Shown: piece by piece, positions 25,925 to 36,719 of the stretch
How positions within the stretch are numbered: position 1 is the stretch's first letter
Layout of the letters: every line of letters starts with the position of its first letter
From: Devosia sp.
GTDB lineage: Bacteria > Pseudomonadota > Alphaproteobacteria > Rhizobiales > Devosiaceae
Assembly: GCF_028290625.1 (NCBI RefSeq)
Contig: NZ_JAQGJM010000044.1
Location: 1 to 64,000 of the forward strand
DNA: 64,000 nucleotides
Direction: 5' to 3'
Made by a program: the position numbers and the translations under genes
The notes under the pieces: model-generated
Database searches by the model: none
What the model was told of the DNA's origin: nothing
The model's input: only the letters and a program-made list of their open reading frames with translations

Positions 25925-26049
25925 AAGACGCTCCGCATGTGTCTTAAGCGTATCAAGCGGGGTGGACCGTGTCTGTCAAGAACTTGCCTCGTCATACCCT
26001 CGATACGATCCCTACCAGTTCGAAAGCTTTTGATGCCATATTGCGCCAA

Positions 26050-26189
26050 GAGGCTGTTTGGAAATTCGCTCTGGCGAGTCAGATGCGGTGGTTTTCGAGA
26101 ACCGGAGCGCAGCGTACTTTGGTACGTGAGCACCGGAAGCGCAGAAAACCGCTGTAGATGGCCGCCAGAGTGAATTTGCAAATAGTCTC
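26050..26189 (+). repeat. Structured 140-bp dispersed repeat, copy 3
   Basis: The core reads GAGAACCGGAGCG with one substitution, a GCGTAC/GTACGT hairpin and GAGCACCGGAAGCG. Arms unique to this copy pair strongly: GAGGCTGTTTG with CAAATAGTCTC, GAAATTCGCTCTGG with CCAGAGTGAATTTG-like DNA, and GCGGTGGTTTTC with GAAAACCGCTGT. The last pairing uses three U-G wobbles that hold only in plus-strand RNA. It ends 23 bp before the small membrane gene start, so here it could lie in a 5' leader. Confidence 0.78.
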
Positions 26190-26212
26190 GTAGTTTTGCG
26201 GTCGGGATTGCC

Positions 26213-26473
26213 ATGCCCACTCTTATTCGCCTGATTATCACCCTACTATTCCTGGCCGGTCTCGTTTACGCGGGCATGTTCGTGCTTGTGGCTTTCGTCG
26301 AGCCCAAGCCCAAGGAAGTCACCATCCGCATTCCGGCACGCGACCTGCTCAACGAAAGCGCCCCCGCCTTGCCCGGCAGCACCACCCCGGCCGAGCCGCC
26401 ATCACTGGTCGCCCCGGCCCCGCAGCCCGCCCCCGAAGCCACGGGCCCTGCCGCGGCCATTCCCGAAGAATGA
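26213..26473 (+). CDS. Small single-pass membrane protein, unknown function
   Basis: This 86-residue protein has one N-terminal hydrophobic helix (about 5-29, LIITLLFLAGLVYAGMFVLVAF) and a Pro/Ala-rich C-terminal half. The ATG of xerD overlaps its stop codon (ATGA), so the two are translationally coupled. No motif is recognised. A membrane protein coupled to the XerD recombinase may be conserved in this order, but its role is unknown. Confidence 0.75.
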   Translation: MPTLIRLIITLLFLAGLVYAGMFVLVAFVEPKPKEVTIRIPARDLLNESAPALPGSTTPAEPPSLVAPAPQPAPEATGPAAAIPEE

Positions 26474-27375
26474 GCGGCGGCCACCTGATCTCGGCGTTCC
26501 TCGAAATGATGAGCGCCGAACGCGGTGCGGCCAAAAACACCATCGAGGCCTATCAGCGCGATCTTGCCGATTATTCGGGCTTCCTGCTCGGCCATCAGCA
26601 GACCCTGCTCACCGGCGGCCGCGAACATGTCGCTTCCTATCTCGATCACCTCAAGCGCGACGGCCTTTCGGCCGCTTCCTCCGCCCGCCGCCTCTCGGCG
26701 ATCCGCCAGTTCCACCGCTTCCTCTGCGCCGATGGCATGCGTGGCGACGATCCCACCCGCATCATCGCCAGCCCAAAAGCCCGCCGCCCCCTGCCCAAGG
26801 TGCTCAGTATCGCCGAGGTCGACACGCTCCTGACCACCGCCGAAGCCCAGGCCAACCGCGATGCCTCCCCGCAAAAACAGGCCGCGTCCCTCCGCCTCTA
26901 TCTCCTGCTCGAACTGCTCTATGCCACCGGCATGCGCGTATCCGAACTGGTCAGCCTCAAGCGCTCCGCCGTGATGCGCGATGCCAGCTTCCTCACCATA
27001 ACCGGCAAGGGCAACAAGGACCGCGTCGTGCCCGTCAATGACCGCGCCCGTGACGCTATCAAGATCTATCTCAAAACCCTCGAACCCGGGCCCTGGCTCT
27101 TCCCCGCCAATAGCGCCGAGGGCTATCTCTCCCGCCAGCTCTTCGCCCGCGACCTCAAAAAGCTGGCCGTCGATGCCGGCATCAGCTCCGCTCGCGTTGC
27201 GCCCCATGTGCTTCGCCACGCCTTTGCCAGCCACCTGCTGCATGGCGGGGCCGATCTGCGCGTGGTGCAGATGCTGCTCGGCCACGCCGATATTTCAACC
27301 ACCCAGATCTATACCCATGTGCTAGACGAGAAGTTGCGCACCCTCGTGGAAACGCACCATCCTCTCGCGGAGTAG
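26470..27375 (+). CDS. xerD: Tyrosine recombinase XerD
   Basis: This 301-residue recombinase acts with XerC at the chromosome dif site to resolve dimers. The N-terminal SAM-like domain (about 8-95) precedes the catalytic domain. The full active site is R156 (ATGMRVSEL), K180, H246 and R249 (HVLRH), H272 (LLGHADI) and Y281. Length and the RLSAIRQFHRFL motif are typical of XerD. It is housekeeping, unrelated to the island integrase at 44,182. Confidence 0.95.
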   Translation: MSGGHLISAFLEMMSAERGAAKNTIEAYQRDLADYSGFLLGHQQTLLTGGREHVASYLDHLKRDGLSAASSARRLSAIRQFHRFLCADGMRGDDPTRIIASPKARRPLPKVLSIAEVDTLLTTAEAQANRDASPQKQAASLRLYLLLELLYATGMRVSELVSLKRSAVMRDASFLTITGKGNKDRVVPVNDRARDAIKIYLKTLEPGPWLFPANSAEGYLSRQLFARDLKKLAVDAGISSARVAPHVLRHAFASHLLHGGADLRVVQMLLGHADISTTQIYTHVLDEKLRTLVETHHPLAE

Positions 27376-27380
27376 TTTGC

Positions 27381-27623
27381 ATGACCAATCCCATCTGGAT
27401 CGACCTGACCGCCACCGACACCAATTCGGTCATCATCAACGCCTCCCACATCGTGGGCATTTCCTATGGCCCCCGCCGCGACCATTCCGGCGAGATCATC
27501 AACGATCAGGTCATCGTCAACCTGACCGCCCCGATTGCGCCCTATGGCGCCTCGGTTCACATCACCGAAACTGTGGATGAACTCCGCGCCGCCATTGCGG
27601 ACGCGACCCACAAGGCGCGCTAA
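27381..27623 (+). CDS. Conserved-looking small protein, unknown function
   Basis: This 80-residue soluble protein starts five bases after the xerD stop, suggesting co-transcription. Its composition is normal for a cytoplasmic protein (MTNPIWIDLTATDTNSVIIN, later VIVNLTAPIAPYG and ITETVDELRAAI), and codon use matches the neighbours. No recognised domain. The spacing and codon use support a real gene. Confidence 0.7.
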   Translation: MTNPIWIDLTATDTNSVIINASHIVGISYGPRRDHSGEIINDQVIVNLTAPIAPYGASVHITETVDELRAAIADATHKAR

Positions 27624-27727
27624 GCTTGACACTGCATTGCGCGGTCGCCACTTTGCGGCCACTTTAGGGCGCAACAGCAGCGGCCCTATGGACGGGTCGC
27701 GTAACAAGACCCAAACGGGCAGGTGGA

Positions 27728-28681
27728 ATGCAGTCTTATCTCGATTTCGAAAAGCCGGTCGCCGAGCTTGAAGGCAAGATCGCCGAACTCAAGGCGCTTG
27801 CCACGACCGATCAGGCCGTCAGCATCGACGAGGAAGTCAACCGCCTCTCCGCGCGCGCCGACGAGGCGCTGGTCGATATCTACAAGCGCCTGACGCCCTG
27901 GCAGAAGACCCAGGTCGCCCGTCATCCCCAGCGCCCCCATTTTTCCGATTACATCGCCGGGCTGATCACCGAATGGGCGCCCCTCGCCGGCGACCGCAAA
28001 TTTGCCGAGGATTCCGCTATCCAGGCCGGCCTTGGCCGCTTCAATGGCCAGTCCATTGCCATTCTGGGTCAGGAAAAGGGCAACTCCACCGAAAGCCGGC
28101 TGCGCCATAACTTCGGCATGGCCCGCCCCGAAGGCTATCGCAAGGCCGTCCGCATCATGGACATGGCCGACCGCTTCAATATCCCTCTGGTGTCGTTCGT
28201 CGATACCGCAGGCGCCTATCCGGGCATCGGCGCCGAGGAACGTGGCCAGGCCGAGGCCATTGCCCGATCGACTGAAAAGTCACTGGAGCTGGGCGTGCCG
28301 AACCTCGCCATCATCATCGGTGAAGGCGGCTCCGGCGGCGCCATCGCCATCGCCACCACCAATCGCGTGCTGATGCTCGAACACGCCATCTATTCGGTGA
28401 TCTCGCCCGAAGGCGGCGCCTCGATCCTGTGGAAAGACGCGGCCCGCGCCCAGGACGCCGCCACCAATATGAAGATCACCGCCACCGACCTGCTCGGCTT
28501 CGGCGTCATCGACGGCATAATCCCCGAGCCTTCGGGCGGCGCGCATCGCCAGCCCCAGTTCGTCATGGACGCCACCCGCAGCGCCATCACCACCTTCCTG
28601 TCCGACTTCGCCGGCAAGGGGCGCCTCGAAACCCGCGAACACCGCCGCGAAAAGTTTTTGGCTATCGGGTCGACGTTTTAG
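27728..28681 (+). CDS. accA: Acetyl-CoA carboxylase carboxyltransferase subunit alpha
   Basis: This 317-residue subunit transfers the carboxyl group from carboxybiotin to acetyl-CoA together with AccD, the first step of fatty-acid synthesis. Typical segments are YLDFEKPVAELEGKI at the start, FGMARPEGYRKAVRIM, FVDTAGAYPGIGAEERGQ and IGEGGSGGAIAI. AGGTGGA precedes the ATG at 27,728. AccD is not in the window. It is probably transcribed from its own promoter after the xerD unit. Confidence 0.97.
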   Translation: MQSYLDFEKPVAELEGKIAELKALATTDQAVSIDEEVNRLSARADEALVDIYKRLTPWQKTQVARHPQRPHFSDYIAGLITEWAPLAGDRKFAEDSAIQAGLGRFNGQSIAILGQEKGNSTESRLRHNFGMARPEGYRKAVRIMDMADRFNIPLVSFVDTAGAYPGIGAEERGQAEAIARSTEKSLELGVPNLAIIIGEGGSGGAIAIATTNRVLMLEHAIYSVISPEGGASILWKDAARAQDAATNMKITATDLLGFGVIDGIIPEPSGGAHRQPQFVMDATRSAITTFLSDFAGKGRLETREHRREKFLAIGSTF

Positions 28682-28730
28682 ATCACGCCGCAATCGCTAT
28701 CGCTTCTGGCACAAAGCCACCCCACCCACG

Positions 28731-28863
28731 GTGTCATACCGGCGTAGGCCGGTACCCATCCTGAGATAACGCCACAGCCGCAAGATGGCTGTGTTTATCC
28801 CGCGATCTAGCGGCTCGCGCCACGATCTCGGGATGGGCCCCGGCCTGCGCCGGGGTGACACCG
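28731..28863. repeat. GTGTCATACCGGCGTAGGCCGG-type palindromic pair
   Basis: A hairpin (ACCGGCGTAGGCCGGT) and its inverted relative (CCCCGGCCTGCGCCGGGG, with GTGACACC) flank about 80 bases that include a GCCGCAAGATGGC stem. It lies between the converging accA and parvulin genes. No gene is seen. Confidence 0.7.
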
Positions 28864-28901
28864 AGAACCGGGAGGCCTTCGTGTTGCCCCCAACCACCAA
28901 C

Positions 28902-28926
28902 AAAAAAGCGGGGCCCGAAGCCCCGC
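28902..28926 (-). terminator. Intrinsic terminator of the parvulin gene
   Basis: On the minus strand the GCGGGGC arm, a TTCG loop and a complementary arm are followed by TTTTTT. It lies 28 bp past the parvulin stop. Confidence 0.88.
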
Positions 28927-28953
28927 CTTTCAATCTTGAGCTGAACGCCCAGC

Positions 28954-29922
28954 TTATTGGGCCGGCGCCGCATCACCCGCGGACTCCGTCGCCGCCGGAT
29001 CGGTCTGCGCCGCAACCGCAGCCGCCAGCGCGGCATCCGGAATGTCGATCTTGACGCCGTCCATCAGCTTGGCGACCACGCCGTCAAACGTGCTCATCAG
29101 CAACTGCTGCTGCAACTGGCCGCCGATCTGCTCGATCGGGGGAGCGGCGGACTCGCGCTTTTCCTCAAGCTTGATGATGTGCCAGCCGAACTGGGATTCC
29201 ACCGGCGCCGAAATCTGGCCGACATCGGTCAGCGCGAACGCAGCGTCCTCGAACGGGCCAACCATCATGCCCTTGGAGAAGAAGCCCAGGTCGCCGCCAT
29301 TGGCCGCGCCCGGATCGATCGACTTTTCCTTGGCGATCGCCGCAAAATCGCCGCCGTCCTTAAGCTGCTGCTCAATGGCATCGGCCTCTTCCTTGGTCTT
29401 GACCAGGATGTGGCTGGCGTGGATTTCCGGGGCCGGCTTGAAGGCCGCAACATATTCGGCATACTTGGCGCGCACGGCGTCTTCGGTGACCGTATTGGCG
29501 ATGGCATCCGAGAAATAGACGCGGCGCAGGGCGCGCTCTTTCAGATAGTCGAGGCGCTGCTGGAACAGCGGGGTCGCGTCCATGCCGGCATCCTTGGCGG
29601 CCTTGGACATCACCTTCATGTCGATCAAAACGCGCACGAGGAAGGCGCGCTGCTCGGCCGGCGGCATCTGGCTGAGTTCCTGCGCCAGGTCTTCGGACGC
29701 GAAGGAAAGGTCGGCCTCGGTAATGGTATCGTCGCCAACCGTGGCAACCACATCTTCGGGCTTGGGCGCAACCGGGGCGGCTGCGGGAGCGGCCGGCGCA
29801 TCGGTGGCGGCGGGAGCCGCGGGGGCGGCGTCCTGCGCCATGACCGGCGCAATGGCCACGCTCGCCAGGACCAGCGCCAGCATGCTGACAGTCTGGACGA
29901 GGCGTTTGGAAGTATTCGACAT
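28954..29922 (-). CDS. Parvulin-type peptidylprolyl isomerase, exported
   Basis: This 322-residue periplasmic foldase has a signal peptide (ends APVMA, near residue 30) and an Ala/Pro-rich linker to about 55. A SurA-like N-terminal helical domain and a rotamase domain at about 165-265 follow (ASHILVKTKEEAD, NGGDLGFFSKG, SQFGWHIIKLE). It helps outer-membrane or periplasmic proteins fold. ATG at 29,922 with AAGGAG upstream is chosen over the TTG one codon before. It is divergent from secA, a conserved alphaproteobacterial pair linking export and folding. Confidence 0.93.
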   Translation of the reverse strand: MSNTSKRLVQTVSMLALVLASVAIAPVMAQDAAPAAPAATDAPAAPAAAPVAPKPEDVVATVGDDTITEADLSFASEDLAQELSQMPPAEQRAFLVRVLIDMKVMSKAAKDAGMDATPLFQQRLDYLKERALRRVYFSDAIANTVTEDAVRAKYAEYVAAFKPAPEIHASHILVKTKEEADAIEQQLKDGGDFAAIAKEKSIDPGAANGGDLGFFSKGMMVGPFEDAAFALTDVGQISAPVESQFGWHIIKLEEKRESAAPPIEQIGGQLQQQLLMSTFDGVVAKLMDGVKIDIPDAALAAAVAAQTDPAATESAGDAAPAQ

Positions 29923-30378
29923 CAAAGCATTCTCCTTGCCGGCACCCTGCTGGGGCGCCGATGCTCGTTATGGCCCGCGACGCGGCGGCACCCTGTTTCG
30001 GCGACAGGCGGCGGAACAGATCGCGCCGTCGGCCTGCCCCTCGCACGGTAACGGGGCCAAAATGTGCCAGACCAGGTCAATCCGTCGTCATTGCGCCCGG
30101 AAAAAACCAGCCTGGCCGGACCATTTCCGGGAGGGCGGCGAAGATGTCGCCCATTTCGGCGACGTTGACAAGACAGGGCCTCGCTCTTACATCAACAGCG
30201 CATTTGACGACCATGAGAGACATAGCCGGACCGCAATTCCGGCGCGATCATGGACAACAGACATTCGGGGCGCGGACCGCCCCACCATCGCGCTGATGAG
30301 GCTGACTTCCATGGCCGCAAATCCGCCCATAGACTATGGCTTCTCACCGCAGCGATGAGCATCAAAAGGACCTGACAT
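29923..30378. other. Divergent promoter region between parvulin and secA
   Basis: This 456-bp space has no convincing gene. It must hold promoters in both directions. Short frames here show poor codon use. No SecM-like arrest peptide was recognised before secA. Confidence 0.5.
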
Positions 30379-33147
<2,769 letters not shown>

Positions 33148-33168
33148 GCGCTGCTGGTTTTACCAATG

Positions 33169-33202
33169 AAAAAAAGCCCGGACCGCTGGTCCGGGCTTTT
33201 TT
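33169..33202. terminator. Bidirectional intrinsic terminator
   Basis: AAAAAAAGCCCGGACC and GGTCCGGGCTTTTTT form a perfect stem with A and T runs on either side. It separates secA from the converging aldo/keto reductase gene. Confidence 0.92.
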
Positions 33203-33221
33203 CATGGCAACGGCGCCCAAC

Positions 33222-34088
33222 TTAGGCGCCCGCAATGCCGTTGAGAGCAGCGACTTCGGCGGCAGGCAGTTCGAGGGTGGCGGCGGCGAGGTTCTCGTTG
33301 AGGTGGGCCACGGAGGACGTGCCCGGGATCAGCAGGATGTTGGGCGAGCGCTGCAGCAACCAGGCCAGCGCGACTTGCATTGGCGTTGCGCCCAACCGGG
33401 CAGCCACGTCGGACAGGATGGTGGACTGCAGCGGATTGAAGCCGCCGAGGGGAAAGAACGGCACATAGGCGATATTGGCGCGGGCCAGATCATCGATCAA
33501 GACATCGTCGCCGCGATGGGCCAGGTTGTATTCGTTCTGCACGCAGACGATCTCGGCCATGGCGCGGGCTTCGGCGAGCTGGTTGGCGGTAACATTGCTG
33601 AGCCCGATATGGCGCACCAGGCCCTGTCGCTGCAGATTGACCAGCACGCCGAGGGTTTCGGCGATCGAGCCTTCGGCGGGGCCCATGGCGAACATCACAC
33701 GCAGATTGACCACGTCCAGGGTCTCGACACCCAGATTGCGCAGGTTGTCATGCACCGCCTGGGTCAGGGCTTCAGCAGAAAAAGCGGGGTTCCAGGAGCC
33801 GTCCGCGCCGCGCGTGGCGCCGATCTTGGTGACGATGGTCAGATTGCCGGAATAGGGGTACAGCGCCTCGCGGATAATCTGGTTAGTGACGTGGGGGCCG
33901 TAAAAATCGCTGGTGTCGATGTGGTTGACGCCGGCTGCCACGGCCGCCCGCAGCACGGCCAGGGCCGCATCGCGATCCTTGGGCGGGCCGAAGACGCCCG
34001 GTCCCGCCAGTTGCATGGCGCCGTAGCCGAGGCGACTGACGGTGTGGCCACCCAGAGAGTACGTACCGGCGGTTTCGATATTGGACAT
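33222..34088 (-). CDS. Aldo/keto reductase family protein, atypical catalytic site
   Basis: This 288-residue barrel protein is clearly related to the one at 3139. D58 and Y63 (DTSDFYG) and K88 (VTKIG) are present, but the catalytic His position reads Arg: TLDVVNLRVM, with R130 where the paralogue has H133. Some family members are like this, so it may have shifted substrate or activity. AAGGAG lies seven bases before the ATG at 34,088. It is divergent from a LysR regulator, with a palindrome between, and is therefore probably controlled by it. Confidence 0.9.
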   Translation of the reverse strand: MSNIETAGTYSLGGHTVSRLGYGAMQLAGPGVFGPPKDRDAALAVLRAAVAAGVNHIDTSDFYGPHVTNQIIREALYPYSGNLTIVTKIGATRGADGSWNPAFSAEALTQAVHDNLRNLGVETLDVVNLRVMFAMGPAEGSIAETLGVLVNLQRQGLVRHIGLSNVTANQLAEARAMAEIVCVQNEYNLAHRGDDVLIDDLARANIAYVPFFPLGGFNPLQSTILSDVAARLGATPMQVALAWLLQRSPNILLIPGTSSVAHLNENLAAATLELPAAEVAALNGIAGA

Positions 34089-34152
34089 GATCGTCTCCTT
34101 CATTTGCCGACTACAGATAGGGCCTCCGCAACCTCGCGATAATCCGCTACAA

Positions 34153-34171
34153 TCCGCACAGGCTGTGCGGA
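34153..34171. promoter_or_regulatory. Candidate LysR operator
   Basis: The perfect palindrome CCGCACAGGCTGTGCGG (34,154-34,170), extended by T and A, lies 11 bp before the LysR-family start and 65 bp before the divergent reductase. Position and symmetry suit regulator binding that controls both genes. Confidence 0.55.
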
Positions 34172-34181
34172 GAAACGAACA

Positions 34182-35087
34182 ATGAAAGCCGACCTTGGGG
34201 ATCTCAACGCCTTTGTGGCAGTGGCGCGCGCGGGCGGCTTCCGTGAGGCGGCGCGGCTTCATGGCAGCAGCGCTTCGGGACTGAGCGAGGCAATAAGGCG
34301 GCTGGAGGCGGAGCTTGGCGTGCGCCTGCTCAACCGCACGACGCGCAGCGTGGTCCCCACCGAAGCGGGGCAGGGCCTGCTGGCGCGGCTTGGGCCGGCG
34401 CTGAGTGAGGTGGAGGCCTCGCTCGACGCGGTCAATAGCTTTCGCGATCGGCCGGCGGGCACGTTGCGGCTCAATGTGCCGGTCAGCGCCTCGCGACTGG
34501 TGCTCAAGCATATCGTGCCGCCGTTCCTCGCGGCTTATCCCGATATCAGGCTGGAAGTCATCGGCGAGGAAAGCTTCGTCGATGTGCTGGCCGCTGGGTG
34601 CGATGCCGGCATTCGCTATGACGACAAGCTAGAGCAAGACATGATCGCGGTGCCGATCGGGCCGCGCGTGCAGCGGTCGGCCCTGGCCGCGGCGCCAAGC
34701 TATCTTGCCCGGCGCGGCCGCCCGAAGCATCCCAGCGAATTGCTGGGTCATGCCTGCCTGCGGGGCCGTTTCCCCAGTGGCGCCATGCCGCCCTGGGAGT
34801 TCGAACGGGATGGCGAATTGGTGCGGCTCGAGCCGACCGGGCCGCTGATCGTGAGCATCGGCACGACCACCGATCTTGCTGTGGATGCCGCTATCGCTGG
34901 GAGCGGGCTGATCTATATCTTCGAGGATTGGCTGCGGCCCTGGATGGACAGCGGGGCGCTGGAGCCGGTGCTCGAGTCATGGTGGCCAAGTTTTTCGGGG
35001 CCGTTTCTGTATTATCCCGGACGCCGGCTGGTACCTGCGCCGCTGCGGGCCTTCATCGATTTCGTCAAGACACCGGCATTCAGCTGA
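34182..35087 (+). CDS. LysR family transcriptional regulator
   Basis: This 301-residue regulator has an N-terminal winged helix at about 5-63 (FVAVARAGGFREAARLHGSS, then RLEAELGVRLLNRTTRSV). A periplasmic-binding-like effector domain from about 90 follows, of the subgroup with GDAGIRYDD-type motif (CDAGIRYDDKLEQDMIAVPIG). It probably controls the divergent aldo/keto reductase. The effector is unknown. It ends 18 bp before the converging hypothetical gene. Confidence 0.92.
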   Translation: MKADLGDLNAFVAVARAGGFREAARLHGSSASGLSEAIRRLEAELGVRLLNRTTRSVVPTEAGQGLLARLGPALSEVEASLDAVNSFRDRPAGTLRLNVPVSASRLVLKHIVPPFLAAYPDIRLEVIGEESFVDVLAAGCDAGIRYDDKLEQDMIAVPIGPRVQRSALAAAPSYLARRGRPKHPSELLGHACLRGRFPSGAMPPWEFERDGELVRLEPTGPLIVSIGTTTDLAVDAAIAGSGLIYIFEDWLRPWMDSGALEPVLESWWPSFSGPFLYYPGRRLVPAPLRAFIDFVKTPAFS

Positions 35088-35105
35088 TGCCGGCCGCGCC
35101 TGGTC

Positions 35106-35762
35106 CTAGCAACCCACCCGCAGTTCCGCATACCCCGTCATCCCATCCGCCCCCGACGACACCACGGCCAGGGTGCATTGCGTGCCCTTGAGGATGGCAT
35201 TGCCGCCGGCGGTGATGATGGTTCCATCGGTGAACGACACATAGGTCGCTGCCACTTCCGTGACCGCAACAACCGCCGTGGTGCCGCAAATCGGATAACT
35301 GTCACCATTGGCGACGAGGAACCGCTTGCCCTGGGGAATACAGTCGGTCTCCGGCCCGGTTGATGCTGTGGTGGCGCCCGGCGTGGCCGCTGGCAGCGCG
35401 GCCGTCCCACTGGCAGGCGCCTGCCCACGCCAGTTCTGTTCGAGGATGGCGAGCCGATTACTGAGGTCCTGCAACGTATCGCTGGCCGGCACCGCGATGT
35501 CGTCCGGGCGCTGCTGCTGTCCGAACAATTGCAGGCTGATGCGGATCTGGGCGATATCTGTGGCGACGCGGTTCAGGTCGCGCTGCGTATCGGCATAGAC
35601 CCAGGCCGACGCCGCGATGGCGGCGACTGCCACGAGGCCCACGGCGAACATCAACAGGCGTGGCGATTGCGCTGGTTTGGCGGGCCGGCTCTCAGGCGCG
35701 CCAATATCCGATTTCGACACACCCGGCAGTGCCCACTTCTCGTCCAAAGCGATAGTCTCCAT
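35106..35762 (-). CDS. Membrane-anchored protein of unknown function
   Basis: This 218-residue protein has one transmembrane helix at about 35-55 (LLMFAVGLVAVAAIAASAWVY). A short helical segment and an exported domain with four cysteines (TDCIPQG, YPICG, TQCTL, VGC-end) follow. The chosen start at 35,762 overlaps the upstream L,D-transpeptidase gene by 71 bp. An alternative ATG at 35,651 avoids overlap and starts at the helix. No domain recognised. Same strand and close spacing suggest co-transcription with the L,D-transpeptidase gene. Confidence 0.65.
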   Translation of the reverse strand: METIALDEKWALPGVSKSDIGAPESRPAKPAQSPRLLMFAVGLVAVAAIAASAWVYADTQRDLNRVATDIAQIRISLQLFGQQQRPDDIAVPASDTLQDLSNRLAILEQNWRGQAPASGTAALPAATPGATTASTGPETDCIPQGKRFLVANGDSYPICGTTAVVAVTEVAATYVSFTDGTIITAGGNAILKGTQCTLAVVSSGADGMTGYAELRVGC

Positions 35763-36492
35763 TGCAGGTGCCGACCTTGGGCGGAACGCGGTCGGCTTCG
35801 AACAGGTCAAAACCCTGTTTGAGGTTCTTCCAGAAGTCCAGCCACGGCTGCGGCTCCAACTGCGCCATATTGGCGTCACTCAGCACGAAGGGCAGCGCCT
35901 GGATATCGACCGCCTCCTGTCCACCCAGCAGCGCAGCCTCCACAATAGCATAGATCTGGTCGACATTAGGATCACCCACCGCATAGCAGCCGACCGACGA
36001 GCACCCGCCATGCACCATCAGCGCCGACCCGGTTCGGTCCAAGCTTTGGTCATAGGCATTGGGAAAGCCCAGGTTGAACGCCAGGTGATGGCGCGAATTG
36101 GGGTTTAGCTGCTTTCGCCCGACCCGGTAAAAGCCCTCTGGCGCCTGGTTGTCGCCCTCGCGCAGCTTGGGGCCGAGGCGGCCCGAATAGTTGCAAATGT
36201 CATAGGTCCGAAAGAGCTCGAACGTGCTGGCCTCGCCCCGCATCCACACTTCCAGCCGCTTCTCACGCTTGAAGATGCGGATGAAGGCCGGATTGCCCAG
36301 CGCAAAGCCAGCCGTATGCAGATCGGCGACCAGCACGCTGCGGTCGTAAACGGGCTCGATCTGCGGCGTGGGCAGTGACGGCGGCGCGGACATACGGTTC
36401 ACCAGGAGGGGCAGCCCAATACCGAGCATTGCCAGCGCAACGAGCCCGAGCAGAACCGACAGTCCCGATCCTATCGGTTTGCGCTCGACCAT
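35692..36492 (-). CDS. L,D-transpeptidase (YkuD-fold) family protein
   Basis: This 266-residue protein has one N-terminal membrane helix (about 11-32). Its YkuD-like catalytic domain carries the motif HGGCSSVGCY, H161 and nucleophile C169. These enzymes act in the periplasm on peptidoglycan or attach proteins to it. The domain is of the YafK-like kind (GPKLREGDNQAPEGFY, FNLGFPNAYDQ). A longer paralogue lies upstream at 36,720. Its 3' end overlaps the next gene. Confidence 0.9.
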   Translation of the reverse strand: MVERKPIGSGLSVLLGLVALAMLGIGLPLLVNRMSAPPSLPTPQIEPVYDRSVLVADLHTAGFALGNPAFIRIFKREKRLEVWMRGEASTFELFRTYDICNYSGRLGPKLREGDNQAPEGFYRVGRKQLNPNSRHHLAFNLGFPNAYDQSLDRTGSALMVHGGCSSVGCYAVGDPNVDQIYAIVEAALLGGQEAVDIQALPFVLSDANMAQLEPQPWLDFWKNLKQGFDLFEADRVPPKVGTCNGDYRFGREVGTAGCVEIGYWRA

Positions 36493-36566
36493 GCCCTGCT
36501 CCTGCGTCCCTCAGGATGTGCCGCACGATCGCGCCGGAAAGATGGCTGGCTGCATTGGCCAAAGCC

Positions 36567-36716
36567 AGCCCCCTCATCCGCCCTTCGGGCCCCTTCTCCC
36601 ACAAGGGGAGAAGGGGATAGCGCCGAAAGCTCTCAGTCGTCACCCCTCTCCCCTTGTGGCAGAGGGACCGACATTTCTGCGTTCAGCAGAAATGTCAGGG
36701 TGAGGGGTGGCTGCCT
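36567..36716. repeat. RIME-like palindromic repeat
   Basis: CCCTTCTCCCACAAGGGGAGAAGG faces CTCCCCTTGTGGCAGAGGG, and GACATTTCTGC faces GCAGAAATGTC. It fills the 227-bp gap between the two L,D-transpeptidase-fold genes. It is the same family as at 24,062. Confidence 0.8.
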
Positions 36717-36719
36717 GCC

